DNA from: Sthenelais limicola | Lineage: Eukaryota; Annelida; Polychaeta; Phyllodocida; Sigalionidae | Length of the DNA: 64,000 nucleotides | Reading direction: 5' to 3' | NCBI GenBank assembly: GCA_942159475.1 | Contig: OW804096.1 | Location: 106,180,194 to 106,244,193, forward strand | Shown: piece after piece, positions 27,001 to 40,539 of the stretch | How the letters are laid out: every line of letters starts with the position of its first letter | How positions within the stretch are numbered: position 1 is the stretch's first letter | The notes under the pieces: generated by a model | Told to the model about the DNA's origin: nothing | Seen by the model: only the letters and a program-made list of their open reading frames with translations | The model's database searches: none | Program-made: the position numbers and the translations under genes

Positions 27001-30000
27001 GATTCTGTAATTATCCGGCTTCCAGCTGTAAGCATGGTCCACAAGATCTGGATATGGATTTCAAAACTCGGGATGTCCAAAAGAGGGCCCCGTAGAAGAG
27101 TAGACTGGGCCCCACCATGCTTCAACCCCTAAATTATGCACTAAAGGATACAAATGACAGCAAATGAATAACCTGAATGATCCCGACATTAAATTTTATC
27201 CTGTCTATCATTACCCCTCTAGGTGATCAAAGGCATATCCTGACAGAAGTGGCTCACCACAGAGCTAGGCTATACCTAATGTTATATGGCCAAGATATAT
27301 TACCGCAATGAAACATAATTAATGTCAAAAACACAGAAACGTAGCAGAATAAATCATATCCACGTAACGACACCAAAGCTATGATCAATGCAATGGGAAG
27401 AGGTAGCATCGAGAAGCTAGCTTTGATGAGTCACTGAGGAAAGATATCAAATCTGGTGGGAGGTATGTTAGGGTATATCACCATGTGGCTGAAGATGCTC
27501 GCTATCAGCAACTCCAGGGCGCTGTGATGACAGGTGGACCCTGGAGAGGAGCGTCCACCACCACAGGGGTCCTCGACTGACATCTGGTGGAAGGGGTTTG
27601 AAGTTCCCGGGGTCAGATGGGCAGGTCATAGACCCAACCTCCTCGCAGTCATGGAGACTTGGTCTTTTTGCTGTTCATTTTATTTTATTTTACAGTGGTC
27701 TGTTTGCTGTTATTTTTTTTACAGTAGTAAGAAGCATAATTATACAATTTATATGACACATCAACATGCACCCTATGCATAGGTGGAAGGTGGAAACTTG
27801 TGCATTTTTTGTTATTCAATCTCAACTTAGAGGAAGACGCCAAGGTTATTTTCTTATAGAGAGCGCTTCGGTGACAAAAAGAAAAATCCTCTTTACGGAT
27901 GGAATATTTCATTTGAAGGAGTGTGCATTAAGCCAGTTCGTGCAAGGGTTGGGACGTCTTTTTCATTTGTGGGAAAAACTCGTGCTTTGAGCATCTTTGA
28001 ACATCAACTTCCGCGTGCTTAAACATGCTGTAAACGGAGCAGGTTTGCAGAGATACCACGAATGTAGGTACAAAAAATAGAATATCCACCTCGACGTAGG
28101 TCGGAGTCAGGGGTGGTAATACTGCTTACCACGAATGGTGATCATGATGTACTGCATCGATGGAGCATTTATATTTATCGCAATGATAATTGGCAAAATG
28201 GTCTAGGACTACGACTAAAGACTTTAACCCAAATAGAAGCAAAATATAAATAATATGCCACAATGACAAAGAATAAACTCTATACTTTTAGCATGAAGCT
28301 TCCAGCAATGAGTTTCACATTCAAGAGAGCACTAACACTCCTAGCACACTCGAATCTGCATAGAAGAGTTGAATGTGCTGCCACCTGGCCTCAGGTAGGA
28401 CTAACACGTTAGTAAAGTGTGGGGCAGAGACAATTCAATCCTATCTCCCGAAGGAATCCATCCATCGAGTGTTAAAGCCCCAGTGATGATCAAGTTTCCC
28501 CAGAGATTATACCATTTCAATTATTTCAATATGCATGCAATACAGAAGAACTGGGTGGTCGTATTTTTGGCATCCATGCTACATTTTAAAATCTACAACA
28601 AATTCATTAACAAGCAGGGAGCATATTTAACGCTGCAGGGTTTCCTGCCTTTGCTTCTTTAATCCAGGCTACATCTTAGGTCTGAAACAGCGGGTTATTA
28701 ACTTTGATCTATTGTGGCATGGCTACTGTGTTTGGGAGGCTTTGTTTCCACCCACCTGCGGGCGCTCTTTCATGATGAGCGTCCGCACATATGGATGCGC
28801 TCTCTCCAAGGACGCACATATTGCTGTACTGTTTGCAGAGGTGTTAAAAACGGAGAAAGGCCAAATTACTGCATTAAATGCGGTCGGTTGAATTATTGTT
28901 ATGTGCTATATACAAGGCTCAGGTGGAAATGAAGAGGAAACATGCTAAAGTGAAGCCTAGCGATGATGCGGGGCGGTAATTTCAACATATAGGCTGGTCG
29001 CTCTAGCTCTCTATCATAAAACCGGATCGTAAATTGCACATGACATTTTTTAACTTTTCCTATTGTCAAAGATCAGTAGGCTATGAGACAAACAATGAAA
29101 ATGTTCTTTTGTATTATTTTCCTAACGAAAACATAAGATGATATACTCGAAGGTATAATGCTTGTTGGTTTTGAAATTAGGACGCTAAGGCGCTTAGCTT
29201 GAATAAATTCCGATGCCTTTATATAAAATGCCAAGGATGGGAACATTTCACGATACTAGACAATAAACCTGGGCTTTGTGGGGTTCTGCACACTATCGGG
29301 CTCTGGACACCATCGCGGGGGTTAATCAGTTATGTTTTCACCTTTGGGCATGCAGCAGCATAAAGATCAGTCTGCCATCGTCTAATCTCGAACTGGCCAC
29401 GATATGGCGAGGTAAAATTACACCCAAAACGAAACTGAATACTTCATAGAGAATCTATCCCAATCTGTAAACTAAAAGCTGGATCTGATTTTATCGTTCG
29501 AGTGACATATCTAACGACAGTATCAAGCAGAGAAGAGAAATAAGATATACTGGTGCAGTAAGGACCATGGACAAGTAATAAGTGATAATAGTGATAATCA
29601 TTTAGTAAGCTTTCATATATGATATTACCTCAAAGTTAAAGAAATTTACTACATACTTCCATCGAAATAATGAAATCATTAATTCCGAAGATCTATTATA
29701 TAACATATGCAATAAAATTCAACTTTATTAAAGCCAGTTTGATTTGAAACAAAACCAGCTGCCATGACGCCGAGAATATGCGTGTTGGGTGGTTCATTTA
29801 CGCTTCTTTTAAGGTGTGACATATGGCATAGGCAATTTATCAATTAAAATCAGGCAAGGCGATACAGACAATCCACCGCTGCCAACACCGAATCTCAATA
29901 CGCAGTATATGTATCATGCAAGGAAGAGTTTTCAAAATGTAATTAGTAGCTAGCCCAACAATTGACATGAGAACAACCATTTCAAACAGTGCCTCTACTG

Positions 30001-30406
30001 CACAGATGGCTCGTGATAAAATAACAACTAATTTGCAGCTAAAAAGAGAGCATTTAACTCTCAATTATATTAATGTTACTCGTTTAAGTACAGTTAGCTC
30101 AGAATTTGAAGGCCATTTGACTGATAATGTTCCATCATATATGCATGTCTGAGACAAGGATCTACATTTCCAGATGTATAGAGGAAAACAACTTTAAAAA
30201 AAGCCATGATCACAGGGAATGGATGTCATATTAGTGATTTACTAATTAGTGCCATTTTAAATATATTGGGCGCATGGATGAGCGGAACCTCTGACAAAAA
30301 ACTTAATGTGACAGATATTTATAGGAATTATTTATGAAAATATAAGTTTTAATCAAAGACAGGTAATCTACATAATTTGTTAATATAATTCTGTATCACC
30401 CCCCCC

Positions 30407-30453
<47 letters not shown>

Positions 30454-32329
30454 CCAGTGATCAATGCATGTAATTTGTTCAATCTCGGTTTTTCTCAATT
30501 TTACTCTGCGGATATATATCAGACATTTTAGGAATAAGACCGACAAAACCTTGAATTAGACTTTAGTATCTATTACTAAATTATGCCTCAGTTCTGGTAA
30601 CCCTAAATGACCGAGGCCTTTCAGGGAAACCGCTCGCTTACCAAAAGCGAAGATAAACCTCACATGTGTATATAAACACAACGTTCACGAATGGCTAGGT
30701 AGTATTTGGTGAAGGACACTCGAGAAACCCATGAAGAATACACTGAGAAACTTCTCATATTTCATGACACCCAAACAAAAGGCATCGGATACTTTCAAGT
30801 GAGTGTAATATGGCATGCTCTCCTGGTTTTAATGAATAGCTTCTCCAGGTTTCCCCGTTAGATGATTATATTGGATATTGACCCATGTTGCCCTCGGAAC
30901 GAAAAAAGGATCCCTAACCTAGTAAGGAGATTCTAAACTAAGTTTCACATTCAACTGACACTAAATTTTATGAACGAGTACTAAAATGAAGAAGCTTTGT
31001 AAATAAAGAACCGCGGGTTTTCCCTCTGATGCTACCGCCAGCACAGATTTTTTAATCGTTGGAAAATAAATGGCTACAATATTATTTTTAGCTACAAGCG
31101 GTGGGCGTGTCTCGGAAATGGGGGTAAAACCCTTTCCAATCAGATATAGTTAATATTAGGTCTGGCCCTTCCAAGGTCGACATTCGCTTGTTGTGAGGAC
31201 ATATTAAGGTCAGGAGCCCCAGGCCTAGGGTTTCGTTTTGATAAGATTAATGAAAGACTTCTTGCCTGAAGATTTGAGGTTTGAAACAATGAAGATTCTG
31301 ATTCGGCTGTGCTCATCTTGAGAGACAAACTAAGCTAACAAGAAGTTTATAATACATTGGGCGAAACATTAAAAAAATTGATTGATAAAAAAAATAATTT
31401 TTAATTGAAGGTCCATATATCGTTCTAAATTATAATTTATTTACTCGGACTATTTTAGTTCATTCTAACTCCGAGGAACAATCATATTATATATGAAATG
31501 CCGAAATATGTTGATATTCGTAAATCTGCCAAATTCGTGTAATAATCAACCAGCCAGCTATAAATGAATTTCCTACACATAGTTTCCCCCATATTTATAC
31601 TAGGTTGATGAGAGTGACAATTTCATAATCCAGCCACTGCCCAGTGAGCAAGGGATGTGTAAATTTATGTATGAGCATGGACATCCCACAAACATACATA
31701 TACATACTCATAAACTCCGGAGTCAATAGACTTAAAACAGATTAATTTCCTGATTGACAACTTTAAACAAATATTCAAATTAGCTGAAATGTGTAAATAA
31801 GCGGTGGAGTAATATCCGTCAATGTGATGTGTATAGCATGTTTGAGAAGAAAATGGTTTGGCGTAATGCCACGTTCCAGATTAATGGTTTGGCGAGACAA
31901 GAGACACACGCAGAGCAGACGTGAAAGTGATTCATGACTTACAGTACAACAAGAGCAAAATTAGAAATTCATTCGAAACCGCAGTATTGGTCAACTTAGC
32001 TGAACAAAATCAGTTGCCTCAGGGGAACGGGGGCATATCTAATATATATATCTAATATATTAAGCTCAAGAAGGGTTCTTTTTGGTCACGCATGTTCGGG
32101 GAATCTGTGATCTCTCAAGCTGTTTTTTTTTTTATCTCTCCAGGTCCGTCGACCCTGTCTGGATGACATTATATGAGGTCGTGAAGGTATATGGGGTGAA
32201 AATGTGATTTTGAAGCCTTTTTTAAATTGGGATCTCCACACTCTATTTATACCCTGGGATAGCCCCTGTGAGATACTACGTCATTTCCCACATGCTACTA
32301 TGTCTCTTTCAGGGGAACCCAACTACATG
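24066..32329. other. Intergenic DNA, no gene recognised
   Basis: This may contain the promoter of the leftward USP gene near 24.1-24.4 kb, where base composition is more GC-rich. A 12-base C run lies at 25367-25378. Long open frames at 26712-27132 overlap each other on opposite strands and match nothing I know. The remainder is AT-rich with no recognised RNA gene, repeat boundary or splice-defined exon. Confidence 0.5.
30399..30449. repeat. Compound microsatellite: C run followed by (AC)n
   Basis: A 13-base C run (30399-30411) and one G are followed by about 18 AC dinucleotides (30413-30449). This is simple sequence; homopolymer length may be affected by assembly. Confidence 0.95.
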
Positions 32330-32646
32330 TAGAGGAGTGTGAGAGTGAAGAAGAGGGGCGGGGGTATTGGAGAGGGTGTAGGAGGGGAGAGTAAAAAAGG
32401 GAGAGGGTGGGGAAATAGGAGAGGGGGAGGGGGAGCGAAAGAAGAGGGGGAGGGAAACGAGGGGAGGGAGAGTATGTAGGGGAAGGGAGAGACAGGAAGG
32501 AGAGGAAGCGAGGAGGGGGATCATGAGGAAGAGGGGAGGAGAGAGGGGGAATCGGAGATGGCGATGGGAGAGAAAAACAGGTATGAAAGACAGAGAAGAG
32601 GCAGAGGGAAAAGAGGGAGAGGGGGAAATGTGGGGAGAGAGGGGGA
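32330..32646. repeat. Purine-rich (G/A) tract
   Basis: Over about 315 bp the plus strand is nearly all G and A, with many GGGGA, GAGAGG and GGAGG blocks and only scattered pyrimidines. It is imperfect rather than a fixed-period repeat. Such strand asymmetry allows triplex (H-DNA) or G-quadruplex folding. Open frames across it (for example a Ser/Pro-rich minus-strand frame of 126 codons) are a by-product of composition. Confidence 0.9.
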
Positions 32647-33332
32647 CCCTCCGGAGGACGGGTACTTTGCTAGTGATAGAATCTGGCAAATACGACAGAG
32701 TTTGTTAACCTTTGACTGCAATTGGTAATAAAGTGTGCAATACACTGCAAAATAAAATAATTTGCATCGAAAAATACTGACAATCTAGTTGAGAACAGTC
32801 ATGAACACATGCATGCCCTCAATTAAGGAATAAGGTTTATTTAGGAGACCATTGGCAACATAACACACATTTTCAGCTACATTTATTTTCAGTCGAACAA
32901 AAGTGTGCAGTTAGGATGCAGAATATGTTCACATACAAACCAAGTCACCGCCCCGCACCCCCCCCCCCCCCATACATTCATCAAATATTTACATAAACGT
33001 CCCCGCATTCATTAATCGATCGATTACACAGGAGACGAGATATATTTACAAATATCAAATAACTCTCCAATACTCTGACATGCTGGTTAAATACATATAA
33101 GAGGAAATACTGCAAGGTCCATCTCTCATAACACGTCACAAAAGCAAACATGACATGATCATCATTGAAAATCAAATTTTAGGGTCAATGTATGTACCAT
33201 ACATACCTTTACCCCCAAAACTGATTTCAGTTTTTAAATCACTGAGCTCCACATGCATTGTACAAACACACATTAAATTTGGAACCAGTTTGGCGATTTA
33301 GTTACAATTTTGACTATATTTAACTCTATATT

Positions 33333-33378
33333 TAACTGAATAAATCTGTATTTTTTAACTGAATAAATCTGTATTTTT
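33333..33378. repeat. Perfect 23-bp tandem duplication
   Basis: Two identical 23-base units (33333-33355 and 33356-33378), starting TAACTGAATAAATCTG and ending in a T run, lie head to tail. A separate pair of copies of AAAAACTAGACGGTGAA lies just right of it (near 33411 and 33603). Confidence 0.9.
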
Positions 33379-36300
33379 GCTATTTCATATATTTCAGGAC
33401 GCCCTCACAAAAAAACTAGACGGTGAAAACTATATTGTTTTCTTTTATGACAAAGAAGACACTCCCAGGCAATATATATTACAGTTTGAAAAAAATCTGT
33501 ATACAGGTTCTTGGTGAGAAATATGAATATGTTTTGAAAAGTCATCATTTTCCATAGGAACCAATAGTAAAAGGGTCCAAATATTTGCCACCCCATATTT
33601 CAAAAACTAGACGGTGAATTGATTTTAAAAATCATATGTGGCCTTGGTATGATCATATGTACGAATGATTCAAGTTTAGGAAAAATCTGATTATTTTTTA
33701 AATAGGCTCAAGAACCCTTAAGAGGCAGTCAGCAATCGTAGCAGGCGTGTGATACTTACAGATTCATATTTGCTGAAGGATTCAACTTACTGATATTGCA
33801 AACTGTTTGATTTCGTATTATTACGTCGTTGTGGATATGCATAACACCTCACTTTAAGTTTAATAGGGCAAATGTATGTGAGTGATGTTATATGGCGCGT
33901 TGGGCAAAGCATATGCACAGGGTTGGTTGGGGCAATTTTAAAAGGAGAAATGTTTGAAGAGTACACTTTGGGCCACCATGAGTGATCAGCAATATAAATA
34001 GACAAGAGACTTGTCACCAGTCCGCTATGGTAAATAATGCTAAACTGTCTGCCTAATCACCTCAATACACAACACTTTGGCTCAGGTAAAGTTTGCCATG
34101 TGGAGTTTTGGCCTGAGCGAAACTCTAGGTAATCTACACCATCTTGGCAAATACTGTCTGGAGAAGTCCCCGATTTCAAGCCGAGATAAGCAAGAACCCC
34201 AGCATAAGTGAGCCTTCTCTTTCATGTAACAAGACATAGGTAATAGGATAGGATGCTGCACCAAATTCAATCCGACCAGACAAACAAACTGCCAGACTTT
34301 GGTACCGATATCCAAGTATAATGAGATATTTACTCAATACTTAAATTGAAAAATAATTTCACACATGTATAAACCCAGAAGTAACAGAATATGCACAGTA
34401 TGTTTCTTTGAAAAGAGGAAAATGATTACTGGCTTGATTACTCATGATAATGTTACGGGTATATTTTTGATCTGACACGCAACCTCAAAGCACTCTCAGT
34501 AAGTTGTCCGGTGGCAAGAAAGTATATATACAATTGATTTTATTTCTGCCTTAAACATTTACATCATGACTAGTTTGTGTGTTGACCAACAAAATGATAT
34601 ATAATTGCTGCATTAAAACATTAGTTTGCATATCACCGATCACATGCATAATAATATATATTGTTAGCCATGGGCGAGTTGGTCGGTCAGTCTACCATTA
34701 CTCGCTCGATCCCGCAGTCGAGTATCCACACTTAGAGGGCCACGGTCAAGGTCAAGGGCAGGCGGTCGCGTGCCAGCCTCGTGCCCTAGCCTCATACTGG
34801 CTGCTGCTCGTTCCGACCCTGGAAGGGTTAATCGGTCGCTGCTATCTACGGTATAAGGAGGTAGGTGGTCGGATGGGGTAGTGTGGGAGGGTGAGGGAGT
34901 GGGAGAGTGTGTGCATGGTCCTAAGGTGATAGGGGTGCGAGATAAGCGGCGAACGGGTCTACTAGGGTTGATGTCGGGGCTTCTTCAAAGGGGGTCGTGG
35001 TGTTACTGGCCATGGTGGTGATATATATGGATTTCAGAGGTGGAGAGGAGGAGGAGGGCAGTGGGGTGGAAGAAGGGGGAGAAGAGCGAGAGATATCATG
35101 ATCGGTTGGTTTTCCTTGTATTAACTCCGGACTTTACTACTCTCGATGCTTAATCCTAATCTGTGGTAGTGGGCGGAGGCACAACGAGCGAGATAGAAAA
35201 GAGACAGTATAATCCAAGTACAGTGACGTTGGTGTGGTTTTATCCACTCAATCAATCACAGCAGTTCTTCCAAGGGCACACACAGTACAGTTGCTTCAAC
35301 AGGTAGTTACATTCCAATCTCAACAGTGGTCACAATCATGCTTCCAGTTGCAACAATCCTGCTACTCGATATATCACACACCAGCGTTCGAAATAAGAGC
35401 TTGCACGGACCATTTGGCAAGTAAAAATCGTGGCGGGCAAGCCACATTGGCGCAGGCCAACTCTACTAATGGAGATGAAATATGGACAGGATGAAATATG
35501 ATGGCCCAGCTTCCTTATAAGGAGACACGTACCAGGGTTGACCTTTGGGGCCAAGCCCCACACTCAACTCCTGGCCATACTAAAGAGTTAAGAAAGGGAA
35601 GGTAAATAAGAGGGAAGTGTTAATTAATTAAGAAGGGGCCTAATTTAGGAGGATAATGAAGAGTCAGTAATTACACAAAAGATAGGGAAAAATAATCTAG
35701 CTTACATCATATAAGGTACATCAGTCATTCTTTGTTTTGCCAGGGATGGGTATATGGTACAGGTTAGTCCCCTGCACCCACCTTTCGCTATAGTTTATGA
35801 CAGGATAATTAAACAACAGTGATTTCTCTCTGATGTCGATGTGTAGAAGAAGAAATACCATTAGTCCCTGTTATTCAGTTAACATCCTCATGAAAAAACC
35901 CAGCGGGGCCATGGGGTTGGCTCGCCTCCCTCAACCCAATTTTGTGGCAAGTTCCTCCTGTTTCAGCTTTAATCCTCTGTATTTCTTTTACCACATAGCC
36001 TACCATTAAGAGATCGGGTAGCCGACGTTTAATGATACCTAAATGACCAAAGCATCTGGCCTCCCCCCGCCCCCTTTTCCCTGTTAAGGAATCCGGTGCC
36101 GAACTATAGGTAGGGTCCGTCGCATGGCAAGTAGAGCGGGGTAATGCGTAATGCGGTATTGGATTAGTGACGACATGCAGCACCGCTACGCCGTCTAGTG
36201 TTTTATATATTAAATAAACAAGGGAGGTGTGTCCCTTTTGTTCAGGACTGACATGTGGAATGTATCGGTCTTTTTATATCATTAAACTAATAATCGCCAT

Positions 36301-37380
36301 CAATATCTTAGCATTAATATTTCATATTCATAGCTTAGTATTTCAATATATTTAATCACAAAATCTCGAAGACAATGAATGTAGTTGAATGAAGTTTCCT
36401 ATAAAAGGACTGTTCAAACAGTCAAACGCATTTTCAGGGGAATGTATTTTATAAACATTTCTCTTTGTCGAAGGATGTCCGTACATGAGTACATCGCCCA
36501 TATTTAGGATTTTAACAGCTAGAAGAGAGCCTGCATAGTCATCAATATTCAAAAACAAAAAAAGGTATACATTTTGATCCCAGTCCATGTCATTCCAAGT
36601 AGTAGGCCTACTATAGTGACAGTAGAATTAGGCAGCCACTGTACGGCCCCTTTACAGTACTACGTTAACTGGACTAGTACAGCAGAACTGCATGTATAGA
36701 GATAGACACGACTATTTAAGTGCCAATGGCGTCTACCATAACTGCGGTATATGGAATTCAAAATGGCCATTAAATTTCATGCTGCGACTGCGAGGAATAC
36801 TAATAATCTTATCAATAGCCTACTGATGGCATCAGAGCCAACATGTAAATAAACCGGCCAAAGGCCAATTAAAAACTGAAACAGCAATGCCAATGTTTAG
36901 ATAGTTAGGCCTACTCAGACTGAGAGTGAGACTGAGACGGACTGCAAATAGGCCTACTACTTTTTGCATAATCTAAAATTAAAACATTCCACGTGGCTTT
37001 TCTCTCGTGATCAAACTATGAGTTAAAAGAATTAACAATAATAATGACACAGGACACCTGAGAAAAGACACAACTTGACACATTTTGTCAAATGACACCA
37101 AGCATCTTTACGGCAAGTAAACAGCTCATCACAACAGTCAGAGGGGATCCCTGCAATTAATCAGATTTGAACTTTTTCAGCCAGGTATGGACAGGTGAGA
37201 AGATATAATGTCCTTACCTTCAGTTGATGTTTTACAAAGGGAACCCGGAAGAGTAAATTAAATCCAGATTACGAGCCTGAGTGGTCTTACTGTGTATGTA
37301 TATCGATATGCGGTTGAAAATAAACAAATGTTGGACGATAATTCAGGCACAGGTGAGGCATAAATGAGCCCGACAAGCGG

Positions 37381-37388
37381 TGACGTCA
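37381..37388. promoter_or_regulatory. CRE-type palindrome TGACGTCA upstream of the LIM-RASSF gene
   Basis: This perfect 8-base CREB/ATF consensus is 372 bp upstream of the chosen start codon. The position suits a promoter element, but the word also occurs in other places in the window (near 22456 and inside the MITE at about 57965), so binding is only a possibility. Confidence 0.3.
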
Positions 37389-37760
37389 CAAATTGGCTTT
37401 ATAGCGGAGTAATACTAATATGAAATTTAAGGGGGAAGATCCAACAGCAGTCCAACATGTGGTCTGATAATATTAGCGTTGATCAAATTCTGAATCTTCA
37501 TATATCTGATTTATTTCATTTTATCAGGCTCCAGTGTAAGATAAGTGTTGGATACAATCACTAAATTTACCATTCAAGAGAAAACATAGTCCAAGGGCCG
37601 GTCTTTCACGCACCTGCTCGGTAAATCGCCACTTCCGTTTATGGAGAGAAGAATCATCACGCTTGGAATCACTGGTGGTCCACTGACGAAAGGGAATGTG
37701 ATTTTTCTTATTGAACATGCTACTCTGAAGTTACCCAGTGAAGATTTTGACTTCGGGCCA

Positions 37761-37800
37761 ATGTCCCAGTGTCACAAATGTGGAAAACCCGTCTACTTCG
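37761..37800 (+). CDS. RASSF2/4/6-like: LIM-RASSF exon 1 (start of LIM domain)
   Basis: The 40 coding nt encode MSQCHKCGKPVYF plus the first base of Ala14, ending at donor G|GTATGT. C4 and C7 are the first two zinc ligands, and C-x2-C followed by VYFAE is the CRIP-type LIM start. I chose the ATG at 37761 because CRIP-type proteins begin two to four residues before the first ligand. The frame is open upstream to a stop at 37587, and an in-frame ATG at 37641 could add 40 residues. Neither ATG has a strong Kozak context. Confidence 0.85.
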
Positions 37801-38357
37801 GTATGTAGTCGTAAGAATGATCTTGCATTGTTCTCTTTTTATCCGCTGGCAAAGCCAATGACAGTTCCGCTCAGGCCTCAGCTCAGTTCAGCTCATCCCA
37901 TAAGACCGGGCCTAAGACCTAAGTGCTAAGGCTAAGATTGAGAATGCTTTCATGACATTGATTAAAATTTTTGCTAAAGAAGGAAGACCATAAGAACGGG
38001 CATAAGAAGAAAAACACACCATTATAATATAAATGGTGATATTGACCCCTTTTCAAGTTTATAGTATTGTTTTCTAAATATATCATTCTAAAGTGCGATA
38101 TCCACTTTATCTCACTTTGCCGACAACCGACAAAAGTGTCCAAAGGTGACAAACAATCGGCTCCCTGCCATCGTCAGTTACCTTTGTCAGTTCGTCAGAC
38201 CGATTGTTGTCGGTCCGCGGTATCCACTTCAACTTGTAAGATAATAAGATTAAACAAAATAAAACACGCTTGCAGTATGCAATTTGTTGTATCAAGTAAG
38301 GTAAACTATTTAACCTCAAATACCATTGTTAATGACACCTTTTTATAAATGAAAGTT

Positions 38358-38386
38358 CAGGGGCGTCGGAAGCTCATTTGAAGTGT

Positions 38387-38417
<31 letters not shown>

Positions 38418-40235
38418 GGGGGGCACAAGTTTACACAGGTCTGCATGTATACACCCCTCCCACTCTACTTTTTTTAGCCTGACTTTATGATTGACTTTTG
38501 ACTTTTCAATTGACTATGTTCAACTATATAGCTTGGGAAAAGTTATATCCTAAAAAGGCCCCGTCCTCGTTAATCGATAGACCTTTAAACACCATCTCAT
38601 GCCTAACTTTTTGCTTCAGTTTTACTGAAGACTAAAAATAATCGTGCTCAACCTATAAAGTTCACTCCTTCTTGTAAATTATAACTCCTGATACGTCTCA
38701 CTTTTTCATAGAAACAATATAATTCATGCATCTCATGAGTAATTAGTTCAAACTGTGTGACAGATAATATCCCTCTAAGGCAACTGATCCACTGCAGCTA
38801 TTAGACTCATATTGGACCCGCTGGGGACGAGAGTCCCTGAAAAGTATGTTAGACCTATGACTGCTATCTTGTACTGTTCACACAATGCTGAGGGGATTGG
38901 ATGTGGGGGTGATTTCTGTCTGCTTACCATATTCCCTCTAAGCTAAAATGATACTAGTTGCTCCAACAACTGCCCTCCTGGTGAAGTAGCTAAAGTGATA
39001 GACCATAGCTGATGGAGTAGATCTGTCCTGATAGGATCGAGAGATCCAGGTAAAACTGTTAAAATGATGGCTGCCAACTTGTTATTGTACATGTTATTAT
39101 ACTGAATACAAATTGAATACATAAAAAAACACATAAAAGTGACCGTCACCTGGGAAATTTCCCATAATTAGGTCTCTCAATCCTGAACTTAGGCCTACAC
39201 AAGCTGTAAAATCTATGACCTAAGACATTATACAGGGTCGCCATTTATGTTTTAAATGTAGTGGTTTCGGGTCAGATCTCTTAACTAAATAAATACGGAA
39301 CAAGGTATTAAACCTGCTGCAATGGTATTTATTCGAGACAGCTCTTCTAGCACCAACCCTGAGTGGACCAGCCACTAAGACATATAAACAACAGGGTAAA
39401 TAAGTAAAACAGGTGTTCACAATGATAATCAGCACCAATTAAAAGGATTACATGACACAGGTACATGTTGATTATGAGAGCTAGAAAATTAGATAAGAAA
39501 AAGGTTTTGATTTAAAACACAAGATGATTGATGAAATATTAAGGAACAAGAAAGGACAATAAAACATGGATTGGATAAAACATAATGTAAGAAGGAAAGA
39601 TTACATATACAGTCTAGTAGCTAACGCCAAATTCGGGACCTGGATCGGACCTTTGATAAGCAAGGGCTATCAACATGACCAAGTGGACGGACCGGCCTAA
39701 CCACAACTATGTGTGGCTTCAGTGAGGCCTCCAACGATGCAATCTAATCCCTTACACATACACATCAAAATAACAAAAAAAATGTACAGTTTAGCTTCTA
39801 GAGCCCTATTCTCTGAAAACTGAGCAATTTGTGGTGAAGTGAAAATTAATTTATATACATTGGGTCGGTCAGGATGGCAGGGAGTATGGAGATCAGTATC
39901 ACTGCTGTGGCGATGAAGCCTGGACTGTATAAGGGTTGTAAGTTCGGAACAATCCGAGCCCTTACTGCCAAATGGCAAATTCCAAAGGAACTACACCAGC
40001 GGACAGAAACCAGTCGTAAGATAAGACATAAGATATATAAAAATACCACAAAATAGACATTAGACTATCATTAAAGACCCAAAATAACAAAACAGGTTTG
40101 ATTAATTTGGATAAATCCTCTGGCTTTTGACCTTTTCAGTATTGGGTTTAACCTTTTCTTATGCCATAGAAATTTTTGGGGGGACATGTCTCTCTCTCTC
40201 CCCCCCCCCCCCCCCCCCCGGTTCCGACACCCCTG
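38358..40235. mobile_element. Candidate non-autonomous hAT-like element bounded by a 16-bp inverted pair
   Basis: CAGGGGCGTCGGAAGC at 38358-38373 is the reverse complement, with 14 of 16 matches, of the sequence at 40220-40235. CAGGGG at the tip is typical of hAT terminal repeats. Each end has a homopolymer on its inner side: (GT)9 then 23 G (38383-38423) on the left, and (TC)n then about 20 C (40189-40219) on the right. The expected 8-bp target duplications are absent (flanks TGAAAGTT and ATTAAACA), and there is no transposase inside. The two ends may belong to different copies, and a dispersed repeat (38683-38872) lies between them. Confidence 0.4.
38683..38872 (+). repeat. Dispersed repeat, copy A (uninterrupted)
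   Basis: This segment aligns along its whole length with 57660-57780 plus 58125-58192, sharing blocks such as AACTCCTGATAC, ACAGATAATAT, CAACTGATCCAC, GGGGACGAGAGTCCCTGA and GCTATCTTGT. Copy A has a single TTA (38801-38803) where copy B carries a MITE. The family of the repeat is unknown; no terminal structures were recognised. Confidence 0.85.
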
Positions 40236-40539
40236 ATTAAACAAAAACTCTGATTAATTAATTTTTTAGTTCAAGAGACATACATATTTCTGAGATGAAA
40301 ATGCTTCTTACCATGATGTCATTTTTGTATTTGCAAGCGGAATAGATACATTCCGTTGAATAATTCATATAATTATTTCAACGATTGCTAGTGGGTGCCG
40401 ATTTTTACAATTTAATTTTTAAAAATTTTGCTCTGAGTAACCGGCCATGATAAGGGCAGTAACCAGCCAAAAATGGCTAGTAGCTGGACGTTACAGACAA
40501 CACTGTTCAGTCAGACAGCTTGGTAATCATTTCTATAAG

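Larger units (their letters stand above)
32647..37640. other. Intergenic DNA upstream of the LIM-RASSF gene
   Basis: No protein or RNA gene recognised. It contains a 14-base C run (32958-32971), a perfect 23-bp tandem duplication (33333-33378), a more GC-rich segment at about 34.66-35.5 kb, several copies of the palindromic word GTAGGCCTAC or AGGCCTA between 36600 and 36960, and a TGACGTCA palindrome at 37381-37388. The promoter of the downstream gene is probably in the right end of this span. Confidence 0.45.

Noticed and set aside
26712..27132. Two 137-codon open frames overlapping on opposite strands
   Set aside because: They mirror each other over the same DNA, have no recognisable domain, and no flanking splice or promoter logic; one at least must be chance, and neither shows homology I know.
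28714..28932. Short plus-strand frame with two C-x2-C pairs resembling a zinc ribbon
   Set aside because: Only four cysteines in a 72-codon frame, no family match, no splice sites or neighbours that support a gene.
32309..32689. 126-codon Ser/Pro/Leu-rich minus-strand frame
   Set aside because: Produced by the purine-rich tract, which rarely yields stop codons on the complementary strand.
38358..40235. A confirmed hAT insertion
   Set aside because: The 8-bp flanks (TGAAAGTT and ATTAAACA) do not match, so it is reported only as a candidate.
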